In this document: positions 22,949 to 32,048 of the stretch, one piece after another | Position numbering within the stretch: position 1 is the stretch's first letter | Layout of the letters: each line of letters starts with the position of its first letter | From: Elusimicrobiales bacterium | GTDB taxonomy: Bacteria; Elusimicrobiota; Elusimicrobia; Elusimicrobiales; UBA9959 | Length of the DNA: 43,576 nucleotides | Reading direction: 5' to 3' | NCBI GenBank assembly: GCA_031082205.1 | Contig: JAVHLJ010000021.1 | Coordinates: 1-43,576, forward strand | Notes under the pieces: generated by a model | The model's input: only the letters and a program-made list of their open reading frames with translations | Told to the model about the DNA's origin: nothing | Database searches by the model: none | Made by a program: the position numbers and the translations under genes

Positions 22949-25609
22949 ATGAAAACATTGCTCACCTTCCTGCTGGCGGCGGCGCTCGCGCCGGCGGCCG
23001 GGGCGGCCGACGCCCCAAAGACCTACGCCGACGCGCAGCGCGACCTCGCCCTCCTCTCAATGCGCGCCGCGGGAACGCACAAGGCCCTTAAAGCGAAAAT
23101 ACAGCAGAACGCCGCCGACATAGAAACGGTCAGGCGCCTGGAGCACGCCAAGATAAAAGTGGAGGAGATGATACAGCGCGACAATATCGCCAAGGCCTGC
23201 AAGGTCGTGGACGTGGCCTTCACCGTCGGCACGATGGGCGTCGGGGGAATAGCAGCCGCGACCAAGGAAGGGGTCAGCGTCCTCTCGAAAGAAGGCGCGA
23301 AGATAGCCGCCAAGTATATCGGCAAGAAAGCCGCCGTAGAGGCCGGCAAGGAAAGCGCGGGAGTGCCCGGCTACAGCGATTCGGTCAAGGTCGGCGTTTA
23401 CATTTTCAACAAGGCCGATGAGAGCGAGCTGAAAGGCCAGCTGTCCAGGGACAATATAGACCTGCTGAACAGGGCGAAGAGGCTCCTCGAAGACACCTCG
23501 GACGACAGGAAGCTCAAGGATAAACTCCCGGAACTCCACCAGCTTTTGCTGGAGGCGGAGGGAAAAGCCGAGACTTCGCTCAACCAGGCCCGCGGCCTGG
23601 ACAAGCTCATGGACGACTATAAGAAGGAAGGGGAAGCGCTGATAACGGAGGGCAGGCGGCTCAAGGCGGAAGAGAAGAAGGCCGCCGACGCCGAAGCCGC
23701 CAAAGCGAAGCTGGCCAAGCCCGCCGGCCTGGTCGACACCTCCTCGCCGAAACCGGCCGAAGTCCAGCCGCCCCCGGCCGCCCCGCAGGAGGACCCTGCG
23801 GCGAGGAAGCGCAGGATTCAAAGCGCCATCGACGCCTACATAGCCTCGCTGGGCGGAAAAATAGCCGCGGCGGAGAAGGAGGCGGAGAAGGCCTGGCTGG
23901 CCGCGCCCAAGCCCCCGGGGACCACCTACGATTACGACCCTTCCGGCCGGCTCGATTCCGACAACCGCTCGCTGGAATACCTGGAAGGACAACTGGCCGA
24001 CGTCCTAACCTATTCGGCCATGCAGTCGCTGGAGAAGTCGGCCAGGACCCTGGCGAAGTCCGTAAACGAAGGCAGGGAAGCCCAGCGGTCTTACGCGGCC
24101 GTCATAAAGTCGGACGTAGAGCCCCACATAGCGGCGATGGCCGACCTCGCCGCCCGCTGGAAGTCCGTCTACGATACTTACGTCCCCCAGGGTTTCACGG
24201 TAGCCGACCCGCCCGTCATCCGCGGCGGCAGGACCTGGTCGCTGTATTACGAAGGCCCCCTGGGCTACGCTGAGGCCTATCTGCGCGGCACGGAAGGACT
24301 GGCGGACAAGTTCGGCGCCGTCGCCTCCAGGGCGCAGGCTTCGAAGAACGCCATATTCGCCGAGGCGAAGGAAGCCGCGGCGGCTTATTCGGCCAAACTC
24401 AAGGAATACGGGGACTACGCCCCGCAGGCCGCCGGACAGCTGGAGAAGCTCAACTCGCAGCTCGCCAAGCATTACGAGGTCCTTAACGGCCTGCCTCACG
24501 CCTTCGTCGTGGAATTCTCGAGGGAGGGGGCGGGGGACCTGGCCAGCCTGGAGGCCGTCATTCGCGGCGCGAGGAGCGCCTTTTCGGCCGCCCAGCGCCT
24601 GGAGGCCGGAGGCGCCGCGATATACCTGGACCTGACCGGCCGGCTCGAGGGATTGAAACAGCTCGGCGATTCGCCGGGCATGCAGGAGGCCCGGTTCATC
24701 TCCTACGGTGCCGAGGAACCGGCGCACAAGGAGGCGATAGCGCCGCTGCTCAAGAGCGAAGCCGGCTATACGCCGTCGCTTTCCGGGACCGAAGGCTGGC
24801 AGCACGAACGAACGGCCTCCTCGGAACTGATGTTCGGCGCGGAGGAAGCGCTCGCCTATCTCAAGTCGCAGGAGGCGAAACTGCTCGCCTCCTACGACAG
24901 GGCGATAGCCGCTTTCCGGGCCAACTCGGCCAGGGACCTCTCCTATCTTTCAAAGCTGCCGCCGGACGAATACGGCAAGGAGATAGACAGGATCTTCGCG
25001 CCCGCGCAAAGGGCGGAAGAGGAAAAGCAGGAGATAACCTCGGAAACCGCCGGGGCGCCCCTTTTCGGCGGCTCCGAAAGGCCCCTTCTGAAGAACACCG
25101 GCTTCTGGACCAAAGCCGCCGGGGAGAGAGCGTCGCAGCTTGAAAAAGCGACCGCGGCCTTCTGGGAAAGCGGGGCCGGCAAGGCCGTTGCTGAAGCCCG
25201 CCGCCTTCGCGAGCTCGGCGTAGACCCGGGCGGGGAGGACAAGGTACGGGCCTTCTACGATAAGTTCCGGACCGCCTACGAGGGCCGCAACGCCGGGGCC
25301 GTCATGAACCTCGTCTCGCCGGACTGGAGCTCCGGCGACGAGGTGGGTGATTTCCAGGAACTGGAATCCAGCCTGCGGGCCAGCTTCAGGCTTTACGACG
25401 AGATAAAGTATTCGGTGACCGGGCTGAAAGCGGAAAGCCTCGGCAGAGGTGGATGGCGGGCCTGCTACGAGGCCGCCATAACCAGCCGCATATTCAAGCG
25501 CAACCTGAAACACGAGGAAAAGTCCTCGGTCTGCGAGGAGCTCAGGGAAGAGGACGGAAAGCTCAGGATAGTCCGGACGCTGTCCGGCAGGTACTGGAGC
25601 GCCCAGTAG
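22949..25609 (+). CDS. Large exported helical protein with C-terminal NTF2-like domain
   Basis: An 886-residue exported protein that I do not recognise. A signal peptide of about 19 residues (MKTLLTFLLAAALAPAAGA) leads into a long alpha-helical region of Ala, Lys, Glu and Leu, with coiled-coil character around residues 20-260 and 390-720. There is a Gly/Ala-rich segment at 90-140 that could be membrane-active (VAFTVGTMGVGGIAAATKEGV), and a Pro-rich linker at about 265-285. The last 120 residues (about 765-886) look like an NTF2-like fold: a helix VRAFYDKFRTAYEGRNA, then strands IKYSVTGLKAES, WRACYEAAITSRIF, KLRIVRTLSGRYW. This resembles the C-terminal half of the protein encoded just upstream. 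It starts 11 bases after a terminator, with an AAGGA ribosome site. A periplasmic scaffold or envelope-binding role is a guess. Confidence 0.55.
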   Translation: MKTLLTFLLAAALAPAAGAADAPKTYADAQRDLALLSMRAAGTHKALKAKIQQNAADIETVRRLEHAKIKVEEMIQRDNIAKACKVVDVAFTVGTMGVGGIAAATKEGVSVLSKEGAKIAAKYIGKKAAVEAGKESAGVPGYSDSVKVGVYIFNKADESELKGQLSRDNIDLLNRAKRLLEDTSDDRKLKDKLPELHQLLLEAEGKAETSLNQARGLDKLMDDYKKEGEALITEGRRLKAEEKKAADAEAAKAKLAKPAGLVDTSSPKPAEVQPPPAAPQEDPAARKRRIQSAIDAYIASLGGKIAAAEKEAEKAWLAAPKPPGTTYDYDPSGRLDSDNRSLEYLEGQLADVLTYSAMQSLEKSARTLAKSVNEGREAQRSYAAVIKSDVEPHIAAMADLAARWKSVYDTYVPQGFTVADPPVIRGGRTWSLYYEGPLGYAEAYLRGTEGLADKFGAVASRAQASKNAIFAEAKEAAAAYSAKLKEYGDYAPQAAGQLEKLNSQLAKHYEVLNGLPHAFVVEFSREGAGDLASLEAVIRGARSAFSAAQRLEAGGAAIYLDLTGRLEGLKQLGDSPGMQEARFISYGAEEPAHKEAIAPLLKSEAGYTPSLSGTEGWQHERTASSELMFGAEEALAYLKSQEAKLLASYDRAIAAFRANSARDLSYLSKLPPDEYGKEIDRIFAPAQRAEEEKQEITSETAGAPLFGGSERPLLKNTGFWTKAAGERASQLEKATAAFWESGAGKAVAEARRLRELGVDPGGEDKVRAFYDKFRTAYEGRNAGAVMNLVSPDWSSGDEVGDFQELESSLRASFRLYDEIKYSVTGLKAESLGRGGWRACYEAAITSRIFKRNLKHEEKSSVCEELREEDGKLRIVRTLSGRYWSAQ

Positions 25610-25637
25610 CCCCGCCGGCGGCGCTTTTTACGGCGCC

Positions 25638-25667
25638 AGGGCCCCTGTACAGGGGCCCTTTTCATTG
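25638..25667 (+). terminator. Rho-independent terminator before rpsO
   Basis: A 10-bp perfect palindromic stem (25638-25647 with 25650-25659, closed by a TA turn) and a run of T from 25659. It ends the exported-protein gene and overlaps by a few bases the -35 box of the rpsO promoter. Confidence 0.85.
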
Positions 25668-25694
25668 ACTAGGAGGCCCGGTGATTAATATAAT
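25665..25694 (+). promoter_or_regulatory. Strong promoter of the rpsO-pnp run
   Basis: TTGACT (25665-25670), an 18-base spacer, then TATAAT (25689-25694). This is the best sigma70 promoter in the window. The leader to the rpsO ATG is about 40 bases, AT-rich, with a GAGAG ribosome site; an S15-binding control structure is possible but no clear fold is seen. Confidence 0.75.
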
Positions 25695-25740
25695 AGGAAC
25701 ACGACAATAAACCTAATAAAAGAGAGTGTGAACTACGACA

Positions 25741-26010
25741 ATGGCAATGACCAAAGGGAAAACCAAAGAAATAGTGGAGAAATTCGCCTCCAAGCCCACG
25801 GACACGGGCTCTCCGTCCGTTCAGGTGGCCCTCCTTACCGAGAGGATACAGTATCTTTCCAAGCACCAGACCACCGCGCCCAAGGACCATTCCACCAAGC
25901 GCGGACTGGCCATGCTCGTCGCCAAGCGCAAGCGCTTCCTCGCCTACATAGAGAAGCATGACAAGGAAGAGTACAAGAAAGTCATCAAAGCGCTCGGGCT
26001 GAGGAAATAA
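25741..26010 (+). CDS. rpsO: Ribosomal protein S15
   Basis: An 89-residue small-subunit protein that binds 16S rRNA in the central domain and joins the platform early. Full-length and well conserved: EIVEKFASKPTDTGSPSVQVALLTERI, SKHQTTAPKDHSTKRGL and LVAKRKRFLAYIEKHDKEEYKKVIKALGLRK are the usual S15 blocks (each read in parts). ATG 25741 is used; an ATG two codons later is also possible. The rpsO-pnp gene pair is widely conserved in bacteria, and pnp follows after three bases. In E. coli S15 controls its own translation; the leader here does not show a clear match to that element. Confidence 0.97.
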   Translation: MAMTKGKTKEIVEKFASKPTDTGSPSVQVALLTERIQYLSKHQTTAPKDHSTKRGLAMLVAKRKRFLAYIEKHDKEEYKKVIKALGLRK

Positions 26011-26013
26011 ACG

Positions 26014-28203
26014 ATGACCAATAACATGAAACCCACCCGCCTTGAAGTCAAGGTGGGCAATACCCTGATGTCATTCGAGACCGGGCTCCTGGCCAAGCAG
26101 GCCGGCGGCGCCGTACTCGCCCGCATCGGCGATACCCAGGTGCTCGCCGCCGCGGTGCAGGCCAAGAAGCCGCGCGAGAACCCGCCGGAGTTCGTGCCGC
26201 TCAGCGTAGACTACAAGGAGCGCACCTACGCCGCCGGCAAGATCCCGGGCGGCTTCTTCAAGCGCGAGGGCAAGGCCCGCGAGCGCGAGGTCCTGACCTC
26301 CCGCCTCGTCGACCGCTCCCTGCGGCCCCTGTTCCCCGAGTACTTCAACACCGAGACCCAGGTCGTCACGCTGGTGATGTCGAGCGACAGCAGCAACCCC
26401 GCCGACATCGCGGCCATCAACGCCGCCAGCGCGGCGCTGATGATCTCCGACATACCGTTCAACGGGCCCGTGTCCGCCGTGCGTCTGGGCAAGCTCGACG
26501 GCCAGTTCGTGGTCAACCCGACCAACGAGCAGCGCGAGGAATCGGAGATGGAACTGGTCATCTCCGGCACCCGCGAGGGCATACTGATGGTCGAAGGCGG
26601 CGGCGACGAGATCCCCAACTCCGACCTGGTCGCGGCTCTCGAGGCCGCCCGCCCCGAACTCGACAGGCTCTGCGACATGCAGCTGGAAATGCGCGAGCTC
26701 TGCGGCAAGGAAAAGACGAAGGTCGAGGCCCCCGCCTTCAACCCCGAGATCAAGAAGCACGTCGAGGAGAAGGCCAAGGCCGGGGTCGAGCAGCTGCTCA
26801 ACTCCTTCCCGACCAAGGAAGTCATCGAATCCACCATCTCCGCCATCAAGGACGGCCTGATAAAAGAGATGACCGAGAAGTTCCCGTCCGAGAAGACCGT
26901 GAGCTACCAGGTCAAGACGCTGATGGAGGAGATCGTCTACAACATCTCCCGCTCCATACTGCTCGACAAGCGCCTGCGCTCCGACGGACGCAAGACCGAC
27001 GAGATCCGCCAGATCACGATGCAGGCCGGCTACCTGGCCCGCACGCACGGCTCGGCGCTGTTCACCCGCGGCCAGACCCAGGCCATGGCGGTCGCGACGC
27101 TGGGCACGCCCGACGACAAGCAGATGCTCGACGACCTGGAGGGGAAAACCTTCGACAGGTTCATGCTCCACTACAACTTCCCGAGCTTCTCCGTCGGCGA
27201 AGTGAAGCCCGACAGGGGCCCGGGGCGCCGCGACATAGGCCACGGCCACCTGGCCAAGCGCGCGCTGCTGCCGCTGCTGCCGGACGAGGAGCAGTTCCCC
27301 TATACCATAAGGATAGTCTCCGATATCCTGGAGTCCAACGGTTCGTCCTCCATGGCGACCGTCTGCGGCGGCTCCCTGTCCATGTTCGACGCCGGCGTGC
27401 CGATGAAGGCCGCCTGCGCGGGCATAGCGATGGGCCTGGTCACCGACGGCTCCAAGTTCGCGGTGCTCTCCGACATCGCCGGCCTCGAGGACCATTACGG
27501 CGACATGGACTTCAAGCTGGCCGGCACCCGCAAGGGCATCACGGCCTTCCAGATGGACGTGAAGCTGGCCTCAGGCGTCCCGCTCAATATCCTCAAGGAA
27601 GCGATAGAGCAGGCCACCAAGGGCCGCAACCACATCCTGGACCTGATGGAGACCCACCTGCCCAAGCCGCGCCCCGAAGTCTCGCAGTACGCGCCCGGCA
27701 TGGCCAGGCTGAGCATCCCCAAGGACAAGATCGGCCAGTTCATAGGCCCCGGCGGCAAGAACATACGCGGCATCATCGAGAAGACCGGCGCCGACATCGA
27801 GGTGGACGACGACGGCAACATCTTCATCTCCAGCGTCGACCGCAAGTGCCTCGACGCCGCCCGCCAGATGGTGGAGTATTTCACGATGGAAGCCGAGGTG
27901 GGCAAGGTCTACAAGGGCCGGGTCGTCTCCATAGTCGACTTCGGCGCCTTCCTGGAGATACTGCCCGGCAAGGAAGGCCTGCTGCACATCTCCGAGATAG
28001 ACATAAACCGCGTCGAGCGCGTCGAGGACGTGCTCAACATGGGCGACGAAGTGGAGGTCAAGGTCGTCGACATGGACAACGCCGGCAAGATACGCCTCTC
28101 CAGGCGCGTGCTCCTGCCCGGCGGCGACACGGGGCGCGACTACAGCGCCCCGCGCGGCGGCGGGCGCGGCGGTCCCCGCGGCGGCGGACGCGGACGCAGG
28201 TAA
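26014..28203 (+). CDS. pnp: Polyribonucleotide nucleotidyltransferase
   Basis: A 729-residue PNPase, which degrades RNA 3'-to-5' with phosphate and can run in reverse to add tails. It has the full order: first RNase PH domain (about 10-145), an all-helical linker, the second, catalytic RNase PH domain (about 320-540) with the GRKTDEIRQI and GQTQAMAVATLGTP segments, a KH domain (about 560-615, IGPGGKNIRGIIEKTG) and an S1 domain (about 625-695, GKVYKGRVVSIVDFGAFLEIL). The end is a short Gly/Arg-rich tail (PRGGGRGGPRGGGRGRR) that could add RNA affinity, and is richer in RGG than usual. Length is normal. It is the second gene of the rpsO operon. Confidence 0.98.
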   Translation: MTNNMKPTRLEVKVGNTLMSFETGLLAKQAGGAVLARIGDTQVLAAAVQAKKPRENPPEFVPLSVDYKERTYAAGKIPGGFFKREGKAREREVLTSRLVDRSLRPLFPEYFNTETQVVTLVMSSDSSNPADIAAINAASAALMISDIPFNGPVSAVRLGKLDGQFVVNPTNEQREESEMELVISGTREGILMVEGGGDEIPNSDLVAALEAARPELDRLCDMQLEMRELCGKEKTKVEAPAFNPEIKKHVEEKAKAGVEQLLNSFPTKEVIESTISAIKDGLIKEMTEKFPSEKTVSYQVKTLMEEIVYNISRSILLDKRLRSDGRKTDEIRQITMQAGYLARTHGSALFTRGQTQAMAVATLGTPDDKQMLDDLEGKTFDRFMLHYNFPSFSVGEVKPDRGPGRRDIGHGHLAKRALLPLLPDEEQFPYTIRIVSDILESNGSSSMATVCGGSLSMFDAGVPMKAACAGIAMGLVTDGSKFAVLSDIAGLEDHYGDMDFKLAGTRKGITAFQMDVKLASGVPLNILKEAIEQATKGRNHILDLMETHLPKPRPEVSQYAPGMARLSIPKDKIGQFIGPGGKNIRGIIEKTGADIEVDDDGNIFISSVDRKCLDAARQMVEYFTMEAEVGKVYKGRVVSIVDFGAFLEILPGKEGLLHISEIDINRVERVEDVLNMGDEVEVKVVDMDNAGKIRLSRRVLLPGGDTGRDYSAPRGGGRGGPRGGGRGRR

Positions 28204-28230
28204 AAGGCACCAGGAGGACGAAGACCAGGT

Positions 28231-28734
28231 ATGAGCAAGAACAAAAAGGCGGTCGGCAAGGCTAGCGAAGGCGCTTTCGATCAGGTACAGAAGTTCTACC
28301 AGTTCATGAGCGCCAACAAGCTGGAGGTCATAGAGTTCGCCAAGGACGAGACCTACATAAAGCTGGTCCGCAAGCACTCGCAGACCTTCCACCCCATACC
28401 GGTCTTCGCGCCCGGAGCGGTCCAGCAGCCCGCGCCGCAGGCTTCCAAGGGGAAGCCCGCGGCCGGGCCCGCGGCCGCGCCCGCGGCGGCCGAGGGCGAG
28501 ACGATAAAGGCGCCGATGTCCGGCATCTTTTACCGCGCGCCCAGCCCGTCCAGCCCTCCGTACGTCAGGGAAGGCGACTCGGTAAAGGACGGCCAGGTCA
28601 TCTGCGTCATCGAGGCCATGAAAGTCTTCAACGAGATCAAGGCCGAAGAAGACTGCGTCATACTCAAGGTCCTCGTAGAGAACGGCAAGGCCGTGGAGCC
28701 CAACCAGGACATCTTCCTTATTAAGAAGAAATAG
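28231..28734 (+). CDS. accB: Biotin carboxyl carrier protein of acetyl-CoA carboxylase
   Basis: A 167-residue carrier of the biotin arm for acetyl-CoA carboxylase, the first step of fatty-acid synthesis. The N-terminal part (about 12-55) is the usual helix and strand, then a Pro/Ala-rich flexible linker of about 30 residues, then a biotinyl domain (about 88-167) with VREGDSVKDGQVICVIEAMKVFNEI. The biotin goes on Lys131 in EAMKV. The thumb segment ApSPSSPPYV (about 107-115) is that of AccB and not of other biotinyl domains. The accC partner is not adjacent, which is unusual as accB and accC are often neighbours. The gene is 27 bases after pnp with a GGAGG site, and 2 bases before the next gene. 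Confidence 0.95.
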   Translation: MSKNKKAVGKASEGAFDQVQKFYQFMSANKLEVIEFAKDETYIKLVRKHSQTFHPIPVFAPGAVQQPAPQASKGKPAAGPAAAPAAAEGETIKAPMSGIFYRAPSPSSPPYVREGDSVKDGQVICVIEAMKVFNEIKAEEDCVILKVLVENGKAVEPNQDIFLIKKK

Positions 28735-28736
28735 AG

Positions 28737-28964
28737 ATGAGCGACAACAACAAGTTCACCGACGGCATAAAAGGCACGGCGGAGCAGGTCATGGACGTGA
28801 TCACGGCCTCCGGCGAGACTACATCATGGGACATAAAGCTCAAGCTGCACCTTTCAAGCTCCTCCCTGTACCTCGCCCTGGGCTGGCTCATGTCGCAGGG
28901 CAGGATACAGCTCTACCCCAAGGACCTCAACTACACCATAAGGCCGGCCGCCGGCCAGCAGTGA
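28737..28964 (+). CDS. Small winged-helix protein (DUF2582-like)
   Basis: A 75-residue protein with a single winged helix-turn-helix fold: helix TAEQVMDVITASGE, helix TSWDIKLKLHLSSSSLYLALGWLMSQG (helices 2 and 3), then a wing IQLYPKDLNYTIRP. It resembles the small DUF2582 family found in bacteria and archaea (name from memory). It could bind DNA or act as a protein-protein adapter; the recognition helix has few basic residues, so the second is plausible. It sits between accB and ftsK, two bases from the first and 13 from the second, in one operon. Function unknown. Confidence 0.75.
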   Translation: MSDNNKFTDGIKGTAEQVMDVITASGETTSWDIKLKLHLSSSSLYLALGWLMSQGRIQLYPKDLNYTIRPAAGQQ

Positions 28965-28977
28965 GGCGGTAAAAAAA

Positions 28978-31308
28978 ATGCTCAAACGCAGTTTCGCCGC
29001 GCCCGGCAGAAAGGGGGCCCCGTCCCCTTTTGCGGGAGCGCTTTACTGGATACTTTCCTTCGCCTTCGCCCTGTGGCTGATCTGGCTGACCTTCAGCCGC
29101 AGCCCCAAGGGAGTGGTGGGGGAATCCGTCTCCGGAGCGCTGCACGGCCTCCTCGGACAATCCGCCTATCTTTTTCCTTTCATCTTCCTCTACGGCCTTG
29201 CGGCCATACTGCTCAAGCTCGGCAAGCCTCACAAGGGATTGATGACGCTGACCGGGGGGATACTCCTCATGCTGGGAGCGCTCTCTTCGGGCCTGCAGCT
29301 GCTGGCCACCGCCTTCCCCGCCTCCGGTTTCGACGGGGGCTGGATCGGCTACGCCATGGAAAGCGTCCTGGAGAAAATGTTCGGCGCCGCCGGAGCCGGG
29401 GTATTCTCCTTCGCCCTGTTCCTGGTCGGGGCGCAGCTCCTTTTCAAGATATCGTGGGGCAAGGCCCTCAAAGCTTCCTGGTCGGCGATAGCCGACGACT
29501 ACCGCAGCTGGTCCCAGGCCCGCCGCGACCTCAGGGCGAGGCTGAAGCAGATATCCGAAAAAGAAGGCCCCGAGCCGAAGTACGAGGCCAAACCGATACC
29601 GGAGGCGCTCAGGCCCGCCGAAGCTGCGGCCGCATCGGCGGGGGGCGCCATCCTGAACGGCGTCCCGGCTCAGCATACGGCCAGGGACGAAAAGCCCAGG
29701 CCACAGCCCCCGCTCCCGGTCAAGGAAAGGGAGAGAGAGAACCCCGACATCAGGGTCCAGCCGCACAAGAAGCCCAAGACCTACACGGCGCACTTCAAGG
29801 ATTTCAAGCTGCCCACGGCCGATCTCCTGGACCCGCCCGCCAAGGAGACCGTGATAGGGCCGTCGCGGGAAGAGATGGAGGCCGCCCGCAACAAGCTCGA
29901 GGAAACTTTCAAGAGCTTCGACATAACCGTCCATGTCGCCGACATCTTCCCCGGGCCCGTCATCACCCGCTACGAAGTGACCCCCGCGCCCGGCGTGAAG
30001 ATAAGCTCGATAGTCTCGCTGGCCAACGACGTGGCTCTGGCGATGAAGGCCGCCGGCATACGCGTCATAGCCCCGATACCCGGCAAGTCCGCGATCGGCT
30101 TCGAGATCCCGAACCAGAAGCGCGCCAAGGTCGGGCTGCGCGAGGTCCTGGAGAGCCCGGCCTTCAACGAGCGCCGCGAGCCGCTGGCCTTCGGCATAGG
30201 CCGCCACGCCGAAGGGTCCATCGCGCTGGCCAACCTCGAGGACATGCCGCACCTGCTGGTCGCCGGCTCCACCGGCTCGGGCAAGAGCGTCTTCCTGCAG
30301 TCCCTGATACTCTCGCTGATGTTCCGCAACACGCCGGACGAAGTGAAGTTCGTGATGATAGACCCAAAGCGTCTCGAGCTCTCCTTCTACCAGGACGTCC
30401 CGTATCTCTACGACCCGAAAGTGCTGCCGGACTCGGTCTCCGTCATCACCGACGCAAAGGACGCGGCCAAGACCCTGATCTGCCTCACCAAGGTGATGAT
30501 GCAGCGCTACAAGAAGTTCGAGAAGGCGCGCGTGAAGAACATAGCGGGCTACAACCGCTGGGCCGCGGCCAACAACGAGCAGCCGGAGCATTACATCGTG
30601 GTGGTCATCGACGAACTGGCCGACCTGATGGTGCAGGCCAAGAACGTCGTCGAGGAGAACATACAGAGGCTCGCGCAGATGGCCCGCGCCGTCGGCATAC
30701 ACCTGGTGCTGGCCACCCAGCAGCCGTCGGTGGACGTCATCACCGGCGTCATCAAGGCGAACCTGCCTTCGCGCATAGCGCTGCAGGTCACCTCCAAGGT
30801 CAACTCCCGCGTCATCCTCGACACCTCCGGCGCCGAGGCGCTGATCGGCAAGGGCGACCTGCTCTACCTGACCAAGGACTCGCCCAAGCCGCTGCGCATA
30901 CAGGGCGCCTTCGTCAGCGAAGCCGAGATCAACAAGGTCGTCGATTACCTCAAGACCCAGGGCCGCCCCGACTACCCGATGTTCGTGGAAGAGGACGAGA
31001 CGGCCGCCGGCGGCAAGGGCGGCTCCTCCGAGGAGCTCATCGCCGCTCTCAGGCTCATAAACGAGAGGAGGCGCGTATCCCAGGACCTCCTCAAGGCCCA
31101 CTTCGGCTCTTCGGCCCGCGCGACCAACATACTCAGCATACTGGAAGTCAACAAGTTCATACACAAGCCGGAAGGCTCCAACCGCTGGGAGATCTTCTTC
31201 GACAAGATAGAGAACCACCTGGCGAACCATCAGTCGGCCCCGGACCGGGGGGACTCCATGCCCCATGGCGTCCCCGGCGCGGCGTCGGAGCAGGAGGGGG
31301 TAAAATGA
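28978..31308 (+). CDS. ftsK: DNA translocase FtsK/SpoIIIE
   Basis: A 776-residue membrane-anchored motor that pumps chromosome ends away from the closing septum and activates XerCD at dif. The N-terminus has about four membrane helices in the first 165 residues, a charged Pro-rich linker (about 180-280), and the RecA-like motor (about 290-690) with Walker A AGSTGSGKS at 429-437 and Walker B VVVIDELADLMV. LAQMARAVGIHLVLATQQPSVDVITG is the family block after it. The C-terminal gamma domain is the DNA-orienting winged helix (SSEELIAALRLI, RRVSQDLLKAHFGSSARATNIL, LEVNKFIHK). The linker is short compared with E. coli FtsK. A weak AGGCGG ribosome site precedes the ATG; the stop overlaps the start of lolA by four bases. 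Confidence 0.97.
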   Translation: MLKRSFAAPGRKGAPSPFAGALYWILSFAFALWLIWLTFSRSPKGVVGESVSGALHGLLGQSAYLFPFIFLYGLAAILLKLGKPHKGLMTLTGGILLMLGALSSGLQLLATAFPASGFDGGWIGYAMESVLEKMFGAAGAGVFSFALFLVGAQLLFKISWGKALKASWSAIADDYRSWSQARRDLRARLKQISEKEGPEPKYEAKPIPEALRPAEAAAASAGGAILNGVPAQHTARDEKPRPQPPLPVKERERENPDIRVQPHKKPKTYTAHFKDFKLPTADLLDPPAKETVIGPSREEMEAARNKLEETFKSFDITVHVADIFPGPVITRYEVTPAPGVKISSIVSLANDVALAMKAAGIRVIAPIPGKSAIGFEIPNQKRAKVGLREVLESPAFNERREPLAFGIGRHAEGSIALANLEDMPHLLVAGSTGSGKSVFLQSLILSLMFRNTPDEVKFVMIDPKRLELSFYQDVPYLYDPKVLPDSVSVITDAKDAAKTLICLTKVMMQRYKKFEKARVKNIAGYNRWAAANNEQPEHYIVVVIDELADLMVQAKNVVEENIQRLAQMARAVGIHLVLATQQPSVDVITGVIKANLPSRIALQVTSKVNSRVILDTSGAEALIGKGDLLYLTKDSPKPLRIQGAFVSEAEINKVVDYLKTQGRPDYPMFVEEDETAAGGKGGSSEELIAALRLINERRRVSQDLLKAHFGSSARATNILSILEVNKFIHKPEGSNRWEIFFDKIENHLANHQSAPDRGDSMPHGVPGAASEQEGVK

Positions 31309-32048
31309 AAACATTGTTCATCGCGGCTCTGGCGGTCTGCCTGGCCTGTCCGGCGGCCCTGGCCGCGGAAAAAAAGGAGAAGACGGCTCCGGCTCCTCAG
31401 GCCGGAACGGCGGCGGCAGCGAAGGCCGGAGTGAAGAAGTCCACCGCCGCGGCCTCCTACACCGACCAGGTTATGGCGAAGCTGATTGAATGGGACTCGG
31501 CCCTCACCTCGCTCAAGGCGGGCTTCACGCAGACCGTGCTTTTCGCGGAAGCCGGCCTGGAACAGAAGGTGAAGGGAACGCTCTCCTACCTCAAACCCGA
31601 CAAGCTGCGCATAGAACACTCCTCCCCGACCCGGCAGGTCATCGTGACCGACAAGAAGGATATCTGGATATACAAGCCCGACGACAACCAGGCGGTCAGG
31701 ACGAAGTGGGAGGACTGGAAGAATCTCCAGAATTCCGGGTTCTCAGGCATAATGGATTTCGGGAACTACTCCGAGCTCGCCGAACGCAACAAAGTGACGG
31801 CGATCCCGCCGGCGGCGCCCGGGGAGATGATCCGGCTGATACTCACTCCCGTCGACCGCAGCGGGCTCTATACCCTGACGCTGATGCTCTCCGCCACGGA
31901 TTATTTCCCGGCCAGGGCGGACCTGGTGGTGGAATCCGCCAAGATCAGCACCGCCCTCGACGAGACCGAGCGGAACGCCGGTCTCGACGAGAAGATCTTC
32001 GATTTCACGCCGCCCAAGGGCGCGGAGATAATCAACTTCAAGAAATGA
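31305..32048 (+). CDS. lolA: Outer-membrane lipoprotein carrier protein LolA
   Basis: A 247-residue periplasmic carrier that moves lipoproteins from the inner to the outer membrane. A signal peptide of about 20 residues (cleavage near ALA/AE) is followed by an Ala/Lys-rich linker and the LolA fold (about 55-245): LTSLKAGFTQTVLF, VKGTLSYLKPDKLRIEHSSP, VTDKKDIWIYKPDDNQA, GLYTLTLMLSATD and the end KIFDFTPPKGAEIIN. The LolA signature FxQ is seen as GFTQT. Its presence fits a diderm with lipoproteins, such as the one at 15193. The start overlaps the ftsK stop (ATGA), and the stop overlaps pgsA in the same way. Frames running upstream are shadows of ftsK. Confidence 0.92.
   Translation: MKTLFIAALAVCLACPAALAAEKKEKTAPAPQAGTAAAAKAGVKKSTAAASYTDQVMAKLIEWDSALTSLKAGFTQTVLFAEAGLEQKVKGTLSYLKPDKLRIEHSSPTRQVIVTDKKDIWIYKPDDNQAVRTKWEDWKNLQNSGFSGIMDFGNYSELAERNKVTAIPPAAPGEMIRLILTPVDRSGLYTLTLMLSATDYFPARADLVVESAKISTALDETERNAGLDEKIFDFTPPKGAEIINFKK

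Noticed and set aside
28927-31314. 795-codon frame on the minus strand opposite ftsK
   Set aside because: Shadow of ftsK; no protein-like motifs and no ribosome site.
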